Source: JASHPR01 sp963815375
GTDB taxonomy: Bacteria > Actinomycetota > Actinomycetes > Streptosporangiales > Streptosporangiaceae
NCBI GenBank assembly: GCA_963815375.1
Contig: CAWFGX010000012.1
Location: 1-64,000 of the forward strand
DNA: 64,000 nucleotides
Reading direction: 5' to 3'
How positions within the stretch are numbered: position 1 is the first letter of the stretch; the number at the start of each line of letters is the position of its first letter. The position numbers and the translations under genes were made by a program. Shown piece after piece: positions 45,619 through 54,947 of the stretch. A model generated the notes under the pieces. The model searched no databases and was not told where the DNA came from. It saw only the letters and a program-made list of their open reading frames with translations.

Positions 45619-45786
45619 TAGCCCGCCTCTGTGAATGCGGCGACGCTCGGACAACACGCATCAGCCGGTCAATCGTGACCACTCGAAGCTCTCTCCCATC
45701 AACCCACTGTCTCGACCTCAGCGGCAGTGCTTCATCAGACGGACATCGGCGCCTGTTTTTGTCCAGAATGGGCATACCATGACGCG

Positions 45787-46440
45787 GTGCAGCCGGCAGC
45801 TCCCGTTGTGACCGCGCAGAGCCCGCAGCCGGGCGGTGGCCGGCGGGAACGGTGGCCGCGATGGGCTGTGGCCGTCATCGCGTTAGGGGCCGTGGTCGCG
45901 GTCGTACCAGCTCTCCCGTACGCGTGGGCGAGCGCCAGAGCGCAGGCCGCGGTAACCGGGGACGCGCCTAGCGGGTACGTCATGGTGACCGGGTGTACCC
46001 GTGCCTTCCTTCCGGCTGACTGGCACTGCCAGGGCAGCTATGCCTACGCCGACCCGATGGCGAACGGCGACGGTGTCACCACCAACATCGCTCTCGCGAA
46101 TGACCCGCGTCACCATAACCGCGGGGAACAGGTGAGCGCGGTCCTGCAGCCAGGAACGCGCAGCGCTTACCTGTGGGGCGGCGCGTACTCCGCCAGGCTC
46201 TTCCTGCTGGCGCTGGGCCTGGTGCTGTGCCTGTGCGCCGCAGGCTTGCTCCTTGCCTGGCGCCGTCCGCGATTGCTGATCATGGTGGCGTTCGTCGCCG
46301 TCGGGGCTGTATGCCTGGCGCTTACGCTCGTAGATACCTGGTCGGCGCCCAGCGCCGCACCGTCATCCCAGCCCTCGGGCCCGGCCGGGCCGCCTCCGGC
46401 GACCGGGAGCGTCCCTTCGAGCCCCTCGCCGAGCCGTTGA
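45787..46440 (+). CDS. Membrane protein of unknown function, three helices
   Basis: A 217-aa protein. Helix 1 (WAVAVIALGAVVAVVPALPYAWA, about 25-48), an extracytoplasmic loop of about 90 residues with two Cys (TGCTRAFLPADWHCQGSYAY), helices 2 and 3 (FLLALGLVLCLCAAGLLLAW, LLIMVAFVAVGAVCLALTLV), then a Pro/Ser-rich tail. The loop Cys pair could form a disulphide. GTG 45787 has no clear ribosome binding site. Not recognised as a known family. Confidence 0.65.
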   Translation: MQPAAPVVTAQSPQPGGGRRERWPRWAVAVIALGAVVAVVPALPYAWASARAQAAVTGDAPSGYVMVTGCTRAFLPADWHCQGSYAYADPMANGDGVTTNIALANDPRHHNRGEQVSAVLQPGTRSAYLWGGAYSARLFLLALGLVLCLCAAGLLLAWRRPRLLIMVAFVAVGAVCLALTLVDTWSAPSAAPSSQPSGPAGPPPATGSVPSSPSPSR

Positions 46441-46730
46441 CTGGTGCGCGTTCGTCCGTGCTGGGGGGATGTGGTGCCCAAAGTGCCGCGCTGTCTCCCA
46501 CCTCAGCACGCCAGCAGAAGGTGCGCGCGTGCGGCAGCGAGTGCACTCTCTAGCCACGCAGTGCCGCGCGACCCGAGCTGAAACTTCAGACCTGCGCGCG
46601 AAGATTTCCGCTGGTGGGAGTGTCCGTAAGCCGCGTAACATGACCATGGAACACCGAACCGTGCCTGCCAATTTACGCTGGATTCCGGACGCCACTATCG
46701 CTCTCGCAGTAGCTCGGGACGAGGTGAATT

Positions 46731-47624
46731 ATGGCTCGGGAGGAACTGCGCGGGCTGCCCGGGTTACGGGAATGGCCGAGCGGGCGTTGGGCGCGCCATC
46801 GGCCATGGGTTATCCCGGCGCTCGGAGCGATCGTGTCGTTTCTGGGCTTGGTTGCGCTAAACGACCACGGATCCACCCTTCCGAAGCACTCGCAGGCGCT
46901 CGTGTGGACCGCACTGGCCTTCCTGCTCGTCGCGCTTTTCTTCGTCGCCTGCATTGTCGTGACTTCAATCAAGGCCAGGGCTGTCAGGCGCGCCTACCAG
47001 CGGTCTCGTGGCCGTTACAACAAGTCCGAGATGGCGGCTGCCGCACGCGTGAAGGAGGCTGACAAGTGCTGGATCGGGGCGGTCGCACTCGCACACAGCC
47101 TGGCCGCCGGGCATGTGCCGGACATTGAGAAGGTCTGGGGCGTCGTCCTGCGGGACGGCGAGCGGATAATGGCCGATGCACCGGCCGAATACTCGCGTTA
47201 CTACCGCACTGACGACACATACACGCACGTCAGTGGTTTCTATTACGGCCCGATGGGCTTCATGGCACTGGGATACGGGCTGACTGCGCTCGGAAACGCG
47301 TCGCGGCGGCGTGCTGCCCGGGCGGCCGCACAAACCCAGTGGCGAGAGTTTCAGGGAGTTCGTGTCCTGGTGACGAGCGACCGGCTCTTGTGCCTTATGG
47401 CCGATGGCCGGTGGCTGAGTTTCTACTACAGCCGTGCAACGGCGGTATACCCCGAAGCGGAGAACTGGAGCCTGGTTATGGACTTCCCGGACACGGTGCC
47501 GATCAGGCTCGGAGGTTTCGGGAGCCCTCTCGCTGCGGTCGCCGCGGTATGGGCTGTGCACGGACGGCAGGGCGTCAAGACGCATCCGGGGCTTGCCCGG
47601 CTCTGGGAGCAGCCAGGTCTCTAG
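46731..47624 (+). CDS. Membrane protein with a predicted PH-like beta domain
   Basis: A 297-aa protein: two N-terminal helices (WVIPALGAIVSFLGLVAL, about 26-44; ALVWTALAFLLVALFFVACIVVTSI, about 55-80), a helical middle, then a beta-rich C-terminal half (VRVLVTSDRLLCLMADGRWLSFYYSRATAVYPEAENWSLVMDFPDTVPIRL) of the kind seen in bacterial PH/bPH2-like domains. The ATG follows ACGAGGTGAATT. Function unknown. About 290 bp upstream (46441-46730) holds no other gene. Confidence 0.65.
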   Translation: MAREELRGLPGLREWPSGRWARHRPWVIPALGAIVSFLGLVALNDHGSTLPKHSQALVWTALAFLLVALFFVACIVVTSIKARAVRRAYQRSRGRYNKSEMAAAARVKEADKCWIGAVALAHSLAAGHVPDIEKVWGVVLRDGERIMADAPAEYSRYYRTDDTYTHVSGFYYGPMGFMALGYGLTALGNASRRRAARAAAQTQWREFQGVRVLVTSDRLLCLMADGRWLSFYYSRATAVYPEAENWSLVMDFPDTVPIRLGGFGSPLAAVAAVWAVHGRQGVKTHPGLARLWEQPGL

Positions 47625-47829
47625 GCCGGCCCCGTCTCAGCGGCTGCGTCGTGGGCGATGAGCTGCATCCGGGTAGCTCTCTATCATTTCTGGTTCCTCC
47701 TGGTTGTGATGAGAGTCCGCCTCTTCGGACTGGCGGGTGTCATGGGTGAACCTGGCCACCGCCGAAGACCCGGCGTTCGAGCCAGTCATATGCCGGGCGG
47801 ATGACCGTCGGCGCTCCGAGCTGGAAGCC

Positions 47830-49401
47830 TCAGCTGTGGGGTGGTGCCATGTCGCCAGCGAGGGCCGGCTCTGTGGCTGTGGCCGTTGTGGCGGTACGGG
47901 CTTGTCTGGGGTAGAGGGGTCCGCGCCGCAGGAGCGAGCCGCATACCATGGCGCCGGCCGCGAAGATGCCGGCGGTCCACCAGAAGCCAACGGTGTAGCC
48001 GTGCACCAGTGACTGCCGGACGAGTTCCGCGCTGGGATGGCCGGCGGTGATGGTCGCGGGGTTCAGGTGGGAGCTGAGGTAGCTGGTGGTGGCGCTGGCC
48101 ACCATAGTGCTGAGTAGTGCTGTCCCGATCGAGCCGCCGAGCTGCTGGGCGACGTTGACGGTAGCCGAGGCCACGCCCGCGTCTGACGCCTTGACGCCAT
48201 AAGTGCCGGTGTTCACGACGGGGGCAAGTACCTGGCCCAGACCGAGGGAGACCGTCAGCAGCGGCCCGAGGATGGCTGAGGCGTATCCGGAATGGATGCC
48301 GATCCGGGTGAGCCAGACCATGCCTGCCGCTGCGATCAGCATGCCGGCCCCCACCAGAGGCTTGGGGCCTGTCCGCGGCATCAGCACGATCTGCCCGGCG
48401 GTGGCGGACACCATGAGCGCGGCCACCATCGGCAAAAACGCGAGGCCGGTGACGATAGGGGAGTATCCGAGGGTGGTCTGCAGGTAGTAGGTGAGGAACA
48501 GGAAGATCCCGAACATGCCAGCGCCGGCGAACAGCATCGCCAGGTAGGCGCCACCCCGGTTGCGGTCCGCCACCACCCGCGGTGGCAGCAGCGGCGCTTT
48601 GGCGCGGGCCTGCCAGGCGGCGAACGCGGCCAGTGCGGCGGCGCCGGCGGCGAGGAAACCGTAGGTTGACGGAGTGTGCCAATTATGAGTCCCGGCATTG
48701 GAGAAGCCGTAAACCAGGCAGAACATCGCCCCGCCGACGAGCATTGCGCCGGGCAGATCCAGCCGCTGACTGCGGCGGGCCGACTGCCGCTTGAGCAACA
48801 GGGCCGCGCCTGCGAGCGCCGCGCCTGCGAAGAGCAGGTTGACGTAAAGGGTCCACCGCCATGACAGGTACTCGGTCAGCGCGCCACCAAGCAGCAGACC
48901 CACCGCGCCGCCAACCCCGGCGATCGCCCCGAACACTCCGAACGCCTTGCCACGGTCCCTCGGATCCTGGAATGTGTTCGTCAGGACCGACAGCGCCGAT
49001 GGTGCCATCACCGCCGCGAAGCCACCCTGACAGGCGCGGGCGATCACCAGCATGGCGAAGCCGCTGGCCGCGCCGCCGACCGCGGATGCGGCGGCAAACC
49101 CGGCCAGGCCGACCATGAAGGTGATCTTGCGGCCGAGGAGGTCGGCGAGCCGCCCGCCGAGCAGCAGCAGACTGCCGAACGCCAGTGCGTAGGCTGTTAC
49201 AACCCACTGCCTGTCGACAGCAGCGAAGTGCAGCGAACGCTGCGCAGACGGCAGCGCGATGTTCACGACCGTCAGGTCGAGCACGATCATGAGCTGGGCG
49301 AGGCTGACGGTTGCCAAAATCAGCCAGCGCCGCGGGTCCCGGGCCGCCGGCCCTGTTCCCGTTTCTGGTGCCGCGACCGCAGGCACCCTCTTCTCAGACA
49401 T
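47830..49401 (-). CDS. DHA2-family MFS drug exporter (EmrB/QacA type, 14 helices)
   Basis: A 523-aa drug:proton antiporter: LTVVNIALPSAQRSLHFAAVDRQWVVTAYALAFGSLLLLGGRLADLLGRK with motif A, then RACQGGFAAVMAPSALSVL (motif C region), and 14 predicted membrane segments. The C-terminus is disordered (about 490-523). It is probably active in multidrug efflux. It has no adjacent TetR gene; the ECF sigma factor gene lies 90 bp upstream on the same strand. Confidence 0.92.
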   Translation of the reverse strand: MSEKRVPAVAAPETGTGPAARDPRRWLILATVSLAQLMIVLDLTVVNIALPSAQRSLHFAAVDRQWVVTAYALAFGSLLLLGGRLADLLGRKITFMVGLAGFAAASAVGGAASGFAMLVIARACQGGFAAVMAPSALSVLTNTFQDPRDRGKAFGVFGAIAGVGGAVGLLLGGALTEYLSWRWTLYVNLLFAGAALAGAALLLKRQSARRSQRLDLPGAMLVGGAMFCLVYGFSNAGTHNWHTPSTYGFLAAGAAALAAFAAWQARAKAPLLPPRVVADRNRGGAYLAMLFAGAGMFGIFLFLTYYLQTTLGYSPIVTGLAFLPMVAALMVSATAGQIVLMPRTGPKPLVGAGMLIAAAGMVWLTRIGIHSGYASAILGPLLTVSLGLGQVLAPVVNTGTYGVKASDAGVASATVNVAQQLGGSIGTALLSTMVASATTSYLSSHLNPATITAGHPSAELVRQSLVHGYTVGFWWTAGIFAAGAMVCGSLLRRGPLYPRQARTATTATATEPALAGDMAPPHS

Positions 49402-49490
49402 CCGGGCTCCCTACCTCGGGTAGTGGACTGCGTCTGCGCGCCGCCGTCGCGTGGGTGGCCTCGCCGCGCAGGGCCTCGATCTCGGCGCGG

Positions 49491-50546
49491 TCAGCGATCG
49501 GCTGAAGGTCGTTCACCGGCCCGTGTTGGGTCTGTGTTGCTGTGCCCCCCGGCTGGCGGTTCCCCGGAGCGCTTTCCCGGGCCCCGCGGAGCGGCAGGGT
49601 TCACTGGTGCTGATTCCTTCTCCTGCGGTCGCACCAGATCAGGCACCCGTCCGATATGGCGAAGCTTGTCGGGATTAGCCACGACGCGGATCGTCTGGAC
49701 GACGCTGACGGCGACGTCGAGCTCGATCACGCTGACCACGCGACCTTCGGCGTCGTACATCACGGCGCCGGGCTGGCCGTTGACCCAGGCCAGGTGAAGG
49801 GAGGTGTCGCGGAGCCGCCCACGGCGAAGCAGGCCGGCGAGCAGCTCCACCACGCGCTGCCGCCCGGCCAGCGGCCTGGTGATTGTCTGCGCGTTGCCGC
49901 CCCCATCCCCGTGCAGCACCACGTCGGGCGCGAGCATGCCAAGCAGCGCGTTCATGTCGCCGCCGGCGGAGGCTTCGAAGAACTTGCGGGCGAGTTGCTC
50001 GCCTTCCGCCCGCCGTGCCGGCGACGGCGTGCTGTCGCGTGCCTGCCCGCCGGCAGCGATGCGCTGCCGGGCGCGGCCGAAGATCTGCCGGCAGTTGACC
50101 TCGGTCTTGCCGGTGATCCTCGCGATATCCGGGTAGCCGTACCCGAATACCTCCCGCAGCATGAACACCGCCCGCTCCACCGGCGCGAGGTCCTCGAGCA
50201 GCACCAGGAATGCCATCGACAGCGAGTCAGCCAGCTCGGCATGCTCGGCGGGCCCGGGAACGTCAGTGGGCACCACAACAGGCTCGGGCAGCCAGTCACC
50301 CACATACCGCTCCCGGCGCACCCGCGCCGAACCCAGGTAATTGATTCCCAGCCGCGTCACCGCAGTCGTCAGGTACGCCTTCGGATCAGCGATCACAGTC
50401 CCGGCCTGACGCGCCCGGGCCAGGCCGACGAACGCGTCCTGCACGATGTCCTCGGCGTCGCCCACCGATCCGGTCATCCCGTAGGCGATGGAAAACAGCA
50501 GCGGCCGGTACCCGGCCGTGCCTGTCTCATCCGCTGACCCAGGCAC
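49491..50546 (-). CDS. ECF sigma factor with SnoaL-like C-terminal domain (SigJ/ECF41 type)
   Basis: A 351-aa sigma factor: region 2 (RPLLFSIAYGMTGSVGDAEDIVQDAFVGLARA, about 17-48), region 4 (LAPVERAVFMLREVFGYGYPDIARITGKTEVNCRQIFGRARQRI, about 120-165) and a SnoaL/NTF2-like domain (ARKFFEASAGGDMNALLGMLAPDVVLHGDGGG, about 185-305). A Pro-rich tail of about 45 residues follows. In this group the C-terminal domain replaces an anti-sigma factor. The GTG at 50546 follows AGGAGGGG. A broken epimerase gene lies immediately upstream. Confidence 0.93.
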   Translation of the reverse strand: MPGSADETGTAGYRPLLFSIAYGMTGSVGDAEDIVQDAFVGLARARQAGTVIADPKAYLTTAVTRLGINYLGSARVRRERYVGDWLPEPVVVPTDVPGPAEHAELADSLSMAFLVLLEDLAPVERAVFMLREVFGYGYPDIARITGKTEVNCRQIFGRARQRIAAGGQARDSTPSPARRAEGEQLARKFFEASAGGDMNALLGMLAPDVVLHGDGGGNAQTITRPLAGRQRVVELLAGLLRRGRLRDTSLHLAWVNGQPGAVMYDAEGRVVSVIELDVAVSVVQTIRVVANPDKLRHIGRVPDLVRPQEKESAPVNPAAPRGPGKRSGEPPAGGHSNTDPTRAGERPSADR

Positions 50547-50988
50547 GGAACCCCTCCTGCCCGTTCGCATACCGCCAGATATGGTCAGCTACCATCCGCG
50601 CTGCGGACGGGATGAGCCGCGAGTCGAGCGGATCTTGGTCAGTCTTCACCGGGCCGCCGGGAGACTCGTACACGGTGATGTGGCCTTGTGCGATGACCTG
50701 GCGGGTACCCGCCCGCGCCACCGGCCATATTGCCGGTGCCCTGGGTCCGGAGTTCGTTCGCGTCGGCCAACTCAGGTTGACCTTGCGGAGGCTCCGCAAA
50801 TCAGCCCGCGCGCTCACCGCCGCGCGATCCAGCCCGTCGAGGAGCACATGCTCCGCGCCCGCCTCGCGCAACAGCGCCACATTCCCGCGCGTCCACGTGG
50901 TGACGGTGATCTCGTGACCCGCCGCGACCTGCCCTGGAACCAGGTGTGCTCCCAGTGCCTCGGTCGCTCCCGTGACGAAGACTCGCAT
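50527..50988 (-). pseudogene. NAD(P)-dependent epimerase/SDR remnant
   Basis: The N-terminus is a good Rossmann start (MRVFVTGATEALGAHLVPGQVAAGHEI, then REAGAEHVLLDGLDRAAV). About residue 62 the frame jumps from ADLRSLRKV to sequence with traces of LRTQGT and GGPVKTDQDPLDS from later in the family, so there are internal deletions and at least one frameshift. The total length is half that of intact epimerases. Intact homologues often accompany ECF41-type sigma factors, so this is a decayed partner gene. Confidence 0.75.
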
Positions 50989-51374
50989 GACTTTTCCTTC
51001 TGGGTGGTCGCCTTCCCTTCAAGACAAGGCACCACCCGAAACTGTGACAGTCTCCAACTCGTGACGGCGGGCCCAGGTGGAGTTGGTCCTTAGCGAGCTC
51101 GTGACCAATGGCGTGTGTGCCTCGGACGAGCTGGCGGACGCCTGGTTCGACGGGCGATGGATTCCCGGCACACCGCCGGTGCGCCGCTCTAACCGCAATT
51201 CGGCGACGGCGCAGACAGATCGAGCATTCTGTGGTGGGCGGTTTGCGGCAGCCTTGCGTCATTATCAGACCCATGCGGGTCTGGCTGGCAGGCCGGTCAG
51301 CGGTGGCTGGGGAGGATCAGCGCTTGAGCCTGCCCGGCGCGTAGCCGATGGCCGGGGATGTTACAGCCGACCGG
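50989..51374. other. Gene-poor stretch between the epimerase remnant and the SRPBCC gene
   Basis: About 385 bp with no complete gene. A short fragment on the plus strand (51065-51160) resembles part of a HATPase domain and is listed separately. The rest shows no recognisable domain, hairpin or repeat. Confidence 0.5.
51065..51160 (+). pseudogene. Fragment of an RsbW-like ATP-binding protein
   Basis: In frame after a stop at 51062-51064, the translation reads RAQVELVLSELVTNGVCASDE, close to the N-box segment (E..xSELVTNAV) of HATPase_c_2 anti-sigma proteins. Nothing before or after it continues the domain. It may be a remnant; the match is about 15 residues long, so the call is weak. Confidence 0.35.
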
Positions 51375-51860
51375 TCACCGGACTGCAGCGGCAGGGCGCG
51401 GTTTGCCGGGGGCGACAGTGCGGGCCAGGATCCCGAGTGTTGCCCGCAGGGCGCTCTCGGGGATCACCGGGAAGATGGCGGCGTCCTTCCAGCTCTGCTC
51501 GGCCCCTGACCAGTCGTAGTAGGACGTCACGAGCGTGCCTTCCTCGATTGGCTCCAGTCGGTAGCCGTACACATGGCCGAGGTCTAGCTGGCCGTGGACC
51601 GTCCAGGCAATTTCCTGGTCAGGCTCGAACGTGACGATCTCGACTGTGACGTCGTAGAGACCGAGCGGATAGTCGTTGAGTGCTTCCCGGTCCATGTGGA
51701 CGACGAAGGTGTCTCCCGCCTTTGCGATAATGTCGCCGCTAGCCTCCATCAGCATGCCGGAGCTGTCGATGGCAACGTGCCCTCGTGGGTCCCTGAGCAC
51801 CGCGAAGATCTCGCCGGCCGGTGCGGCCACAGCTCGCTGCACTTCGAGTCGCTCCGGCAT
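51375..51860 (-). CDS. SRPBCC (START-like) family protein
   Basis: A 161-aa helix-grip protein: LEVQRAVAAPAGEIFAVLRDPRGHVAIDSSGML, VTFEPDQEIAWTVHGQLDLGHVYGYRLEPIEEGTLVTSYYDWSGA and a long C-terminal helix (ESALRATLGILARTV). It binds a hydrophobic ligand; family members act as polyketide cyclases, Hsp90 co-chaperones or carriers. The start ATG 51860 begins the domain directly; the frame continues to 52400 without sense. It is divergent from the DHFR-like gene. Confidence 0.9.
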   Translation of the reverse strand: MPERLEVQRAVAAPAGEIFAVLRDPRGHVAIDSSGMLMEASGDIIAKAGDTFVVHMDREALNDYPLGLYDVTVEIVTFEPDQEIAWTVHGQLDLGHVYGYRLEPIEEGTLVTSYYDWSGAEQSWKDAAIFPVIPESALRATLGILARTVAPGKPRPAAAVR

Positions 51861-52010
51861 GTGCCGATTGTCGCACGTCGGCTCGCATGGGAGGTGTCCG
51901 GTTAGGGTTCGGCCATCGGGACACGATCTGTCAGCGATGAGCGATGAGTCCGGCCGTCCCCGCCGGTCAGCATGTGGTATTCGGTTCATCCGGTCACTCA
52001 AGGAGCCGCC

Positions 52011-52655
52011 ATGCCCCGCACCCGGGTCCACAACATGAACATCTCCCTCGACGGTTACGCGGCCGGCGAGCATGTGACGTTCGACGCCCCGATCGGCGGT
52101 GCCGAGCGGCTGTTCACCTGGTTCGATGGCCGGGTTATCCATGGGGTCGACAAGGTGGATGCGCCCATCACGCTGGACCGCGCCCTGACCAGCATGTGGA
52201 GCCAGGGCATCGGCGCCGAGATCATGGGACGCCGCAAGTTCGGCCCCCAGGCTGGCGATTGGCCCGACGACGGGTGGCGGGGCTGGTGGGGCGACGAGCC
52301 ACCGTTCCAGACACCGGTGTTCGTCATGACCCACCACCCGCACCCGGCAATAAACTTTGCCAACGGGACGAGCTTCCACTTCGTCGACGGGCCACCACAC
52401 GAGGTGCTCCGCCTAGCTCAGGAGGCCGCCGACGGCCGCGACGTCCGTCTCGGCGGAGGACCCTCAACAGTGCGCCAGTTCCTTCAGGCCGACCTGGTCG
52501 ACTTCATGCACCTGGTGATCGTGCCGGTCACCCTCGGGCACGGCGTATCCCTCTGGGACGGATCAAGCGGCTTCGAAGACCGCTTCACCCTCGAATCGGT
52601 TACCTCGCCTAGTGGCCTCATCCACCAGATCTGGAACAAGAAACACGACCTCTAA
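52011..52655 (+). CDS. Dihydrofolate reductase family protein (RibD C-terminal type)
   Basis: A 214-aa protein of the RibD_C fold: NMNISLDGYAAGEHVTFDAPIGG, EIMGRRKFGPQAG, FVMTHHPHPA, DVRLGGGPSTVRQFLQADLVDFMHLVIVPVTLGHG. NADPH-binding residues (GGGPS) are present. Such proteins are usually stand-alone reductases of unknown substrate. An AAGGAG ribosome binding site sets ATG 52011. Divergent from the SRPBCC gene. Confidence 0.92.
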   Translation: MPRTRVHNMNISLDGYAAGEHVTFDAPIGGAERLFTWFDGRVIHGVDKVDAPITLDRALTSMWSQGIGAEIMGRRKFGPQAGDWPDDGWRGWWGDEPPFQTPVFVMTHHPHPAINFANGTSFHFVDGPPHEVLRLAQEAADGRDVRLGGGPSTVRQFLQADLVDFMHLVIVPVTLGHGVSLWDGSSGFEDRFTLESVTSPSGLIHQIWNKKHDL

Positions 52656-52794
52656 GCCCCGAACCCTGGACCGCCCAGTTCACGACGGCCACCCCGCCTA
52701 CGACGTGGCTGAATCCGTCGGCTCCGACGCCTGGATGATCGTGGAGGACCAGGTTCCAGCGCCGCCAACGATGCTGGACCAGTAACGGTGCCGT

Positions 52795-53080
52795 AAACGG
52801 ACGTGCCACCAGGCGCAAACGAGCATGATGCGGCGGCGGATCGCCATCGCCCGCGCGATCCTGCGCGACGCACCGGTGCTGGTCCTGGACGAGCCCACCG
52901 CCGGGCTCAGTCCGGCCAGGCGCCCGGCTGGTGATGGGGCTGCTGGTGCCGGTCGTGGCCGGACCACGATCGTCATCACTCATGACGCGGCAGTGGCCGC
53001 GGCCGCCGACGACGTGATCAGCGTGGACCGCGGCCACTCCGGTGGGCACGCACCGCTCAGCGCGGCGGGAAGAGCTGGGT
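52795..53080 (+). pseudogene. ABC transporter ATPase fragment
   Basis: From the double ATG at 52827 the frame reads MMRRRIAIARAILRDAPVLVLDEPTAGL, the end of the signature helix and Walker B. The next 20 residues are out of frame (RLVMGLLVPVV can be read in another frame), then GRTTIVITHD carries the switch His. The Walker A half is absent and at least one or two frameshifts are present. It is a remnant of an exporter-type ATPase. Confidence 0.75.
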
Positions 53081-54040
53081 GAACCCGGGCGGGATCTGGA
53101 CCGTCAGCAGAGCCAGGTTGGCACTGGTCGGCGCGAGCCACGTGATGTCGAACGTCCCACCTTGGGTCGCCGGTTGGTGCGAAATGTCGCTCACGAACTT
53201 CCACCGTACCGGCAGGTAAGTAACGGGATCCACCCAGAGCGTGGCGATCATGGTGACCGTCGGGCCATTGGGGTACAACACCGGCGAGGTGCGCACCGAG
53301 ACGAGCTTGATGGCGTCTACCCCATTGACGTGCTCGGTGCCCTCGTTGATGAGCTGGCCGCAGGCGAACGCCTGGCGGATGTTCTCGGTCAGCAGCGGCA
53401 GGATGTTCGAGTCCGACCCCGGCAGGAAGTATGAGCGCCAGTTCATCGGGATGAAGGGCTGCGCGTTGACCAGGCCGTTGTTGTTGTAGCCGATGATCGT
53501 GAACATGGCGCCGCCGCAAGAGGCCGGCGGCCTGATCGCTGCCGGGGCTGTTCCTGTTCGCCGCACCCAGGTCTTCGGTTGGTAGTCGACCGTAGTGACG
53601 GTGGTCCCAGCGGACGTCTGGCTTATCCCGAGTTCCGCAATGGGCTGACCTTGCGGTGACGACGAGACGCTTGTCCGCATCAGCACGCCCTGCGGCCCGT
53701 TGTAGAGCCAGCTGTTGCTGTAACCGTCTGTGGCATGCAGGTATTCAATGTCGTCCACCGTGGCGGCCGTGCCGAGGGCGGATTCGACGTGCTTGACGAC
53801 GTACGCGGTCGTGTAGATCCCCGCGTCCTTAGGCGCTCCTACGGCCCCGGTGGTCACGACCACGGCGACAGCTACCGCCGCGGCGGTGGCGGCTGTGGCC
53901 GCCGCACCGATCGTGAGCCGCCGCCGCGCCGCCTGGCGGGCCCGGCGGGCCTGGCGGACCAGGCCGGATGGCGGCGATACCCCGGCGGTGGCCTGACGCA
54001 TCTCCTCCCGGAGCCGGTCCTCGAAGTCGCTGCTGATCAT
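53057..54040 (-). CDS. Single-pass membrane protein paired with a SigE-family sigma factor
   Basis: A 327-aa protein: cytoplasmic N-terminus (1-42; FEDRLREEMRQATAGVSPPSGLVRQARRARQAARRR), one membrane helix (LTIGAAATAATAAAVAVAVVVTT, about 42-65) and a 260-residue outer domain, beta-rich, with Trp-based segments (ATLWVDPVTYLPVRWKFVSD) and a Cys pair (PPASCGGAMF; AFACGQL). The topology suits an anti-sigma factor or sensor. It overlaps the sigma gene by 4 bp, so the two are translation-coupled. The outer domain resembles CU044_5270-like actinobacterial proteins. Regulation of the sigma factor is inferred. Confidence 0.82.
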   Translation of the reverse strand: MISSDFEDRLREEMRQATAGVSPPSGLVRQARRARQAARRRLTIGAAATAATAAAVAVAVVVTTGAVGAPKDAGIYTTAYVVKHVESALGTAATVDDIEYLHATDGYSNSWLYNGPQGVLMRTSVSSSPQGQPIAELGISQTSAGTTVTTVDYQPKTWVRRTGTAPAAIRPPASCGGAMFTIIGYNNNGLVNAQPFIPMNWRSYFLPGSDSNILPLLTENIRQAFACGQLINEGTEHVNGVDAIKLVSVRTSPVLYPNGPTVTMIATLWVDPVTYLPVRWKFVSDISHQPATQGGTFDITWLAPTSANLALLTVQIPPGFTQLFPPR

Positions 54041-54564
54041 CGTGTTCTTCCTCCTTGATCGGTGACGATCGGCATGGTGCCGCTGAGCTCACGGAGACGG
54101 TGCAGCCCTCGCGAGGTCGCGGACCTGACTGTGCTGGCCGAGCAGCCCAGCACTTCGGCGGCCTGGGCCTCGCTCAGGTCCTCCCAGTAGCGCAGCACGA
54201 TCGCGGCCCGCTGCCCCGGCGGCAGCCGGAGCAGCAGCCGGACGAGTTCGTCCCGCTGCTCCACCTGTGCGCTGCGGTCGGGCGCGATTCCGTCGTCGGT
54301 GCCGTGAAGCAACGTCAGCCTGGCGCGCCATCTGCCGGTGCGGCGCCAGCCGTCGGCGGCCAGGTTGTATATGGTGCGGCGAAGGTAGCCCTCGGGGTCG
54401 CCGTCGATGGTGCGCCAGCGTCGCAGCAGCCGCTCAAGCGCTGCCTGCAGCAGGTCCTCGCCCGCTTCTTTGCTGCCGGTGAGCAGCATCGCCGTTCGCA
54501 GCAGATGCGCGCCGCGCTTGGCCAGGAACTGCTCGAGCCGGGCGTCGCGCCCGTGATCCGCCAT
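54037..54564 (-). CDS. SigE-family RNA polymerase sigma factor (ECF)
   Basis: A 175-aa ECF sigma factor of the actinobacterial SigE family (not Streptomyces SigE itself): region 2 (FLAKRGAHLLRTAMLLTGSKEAGEDLLQAALERLLRRWRTIDGDPEGYLRRTI) and region 4 (LLRLPPGQRAAIVLRYWEDLSEAQAAEVLGCSASTVRSATSRGLHRLREL). The DLLQ motif replaces the more usual DxxQ. It is transcribed with the membrane protein that follows. Confidence 0.93.
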   Translation of the reverse strand: MADHGRDARLEQFLAKRGAHLLRTAMLLTGSKEAGEDLLQAALERLLRRWRTIDGDPEGYLRRTIYNLAADGWRRTGRWRARLTLLHGTDDGIAPDRSAQVEQRDELVRLLLRLPPGQRAAIVLRYWEDLSEAQAAEVLGCSASTVRSATSRGLHRLRELSGTMPIVTDQGGRTR

Positions 54565-54788
54565 CCGTCCCTCCGTCCTGTCAACATCAAGTACGAAGGG
54601 CGGGGAGGAAACGCTGACGCCGGCCGGGACCTACCCATGTCCGCGCGCAGCCACCGCGCCATCTCGGCGGCCCAGGCGGCGGCCAGGCGCACGGTGCGCG
54701 GCTTGGCGGCATGGTGTCCCGCAGTACACTGCGGGCCGACCCTGCCAGCGCCGCTGTATTTGGCCACCGCACGTCGGGCAGTCGGTGC

Positions 54789-54947
54789 TCACCGTTCAGC
54801 CTTTCCCGGGACTACGTGCCGGTGACGCCGGCAGACCCAGACGTCCAGGTCCCCGTTCGTGTACCGCAGAACGGACCACCGCGTTCCGCAGACCACGCAC
54901 CGAGGACGCTTCACCCCCGAGCCCAGCCACAGATGCCAGCCGGTCAC
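54789..54947 (-). CDS. Small Cys/His protein, putative zinc ribbon
   Basis: A 52-aa ORF with CVVCGTRWS (Cys17, Cys20), then a third Cys (Cys39) and RRHRHVV (His42, His44). Two Cys plus Cys/His at the end suit a treble-clef-like zinc site. The GTG start (54945-54947) shares GTGA with the stop of the gene before it, so translation is coupled. It begins MTGWHLWLG. Not recognised as a known family; the function is unknown. Confidence 0.6.
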   Translation of the reverse strand: MTGWHLWLGSGVKRPRCVVCGTRWSVLRYTNGDLDVWVCRRHRHVVPGKAER

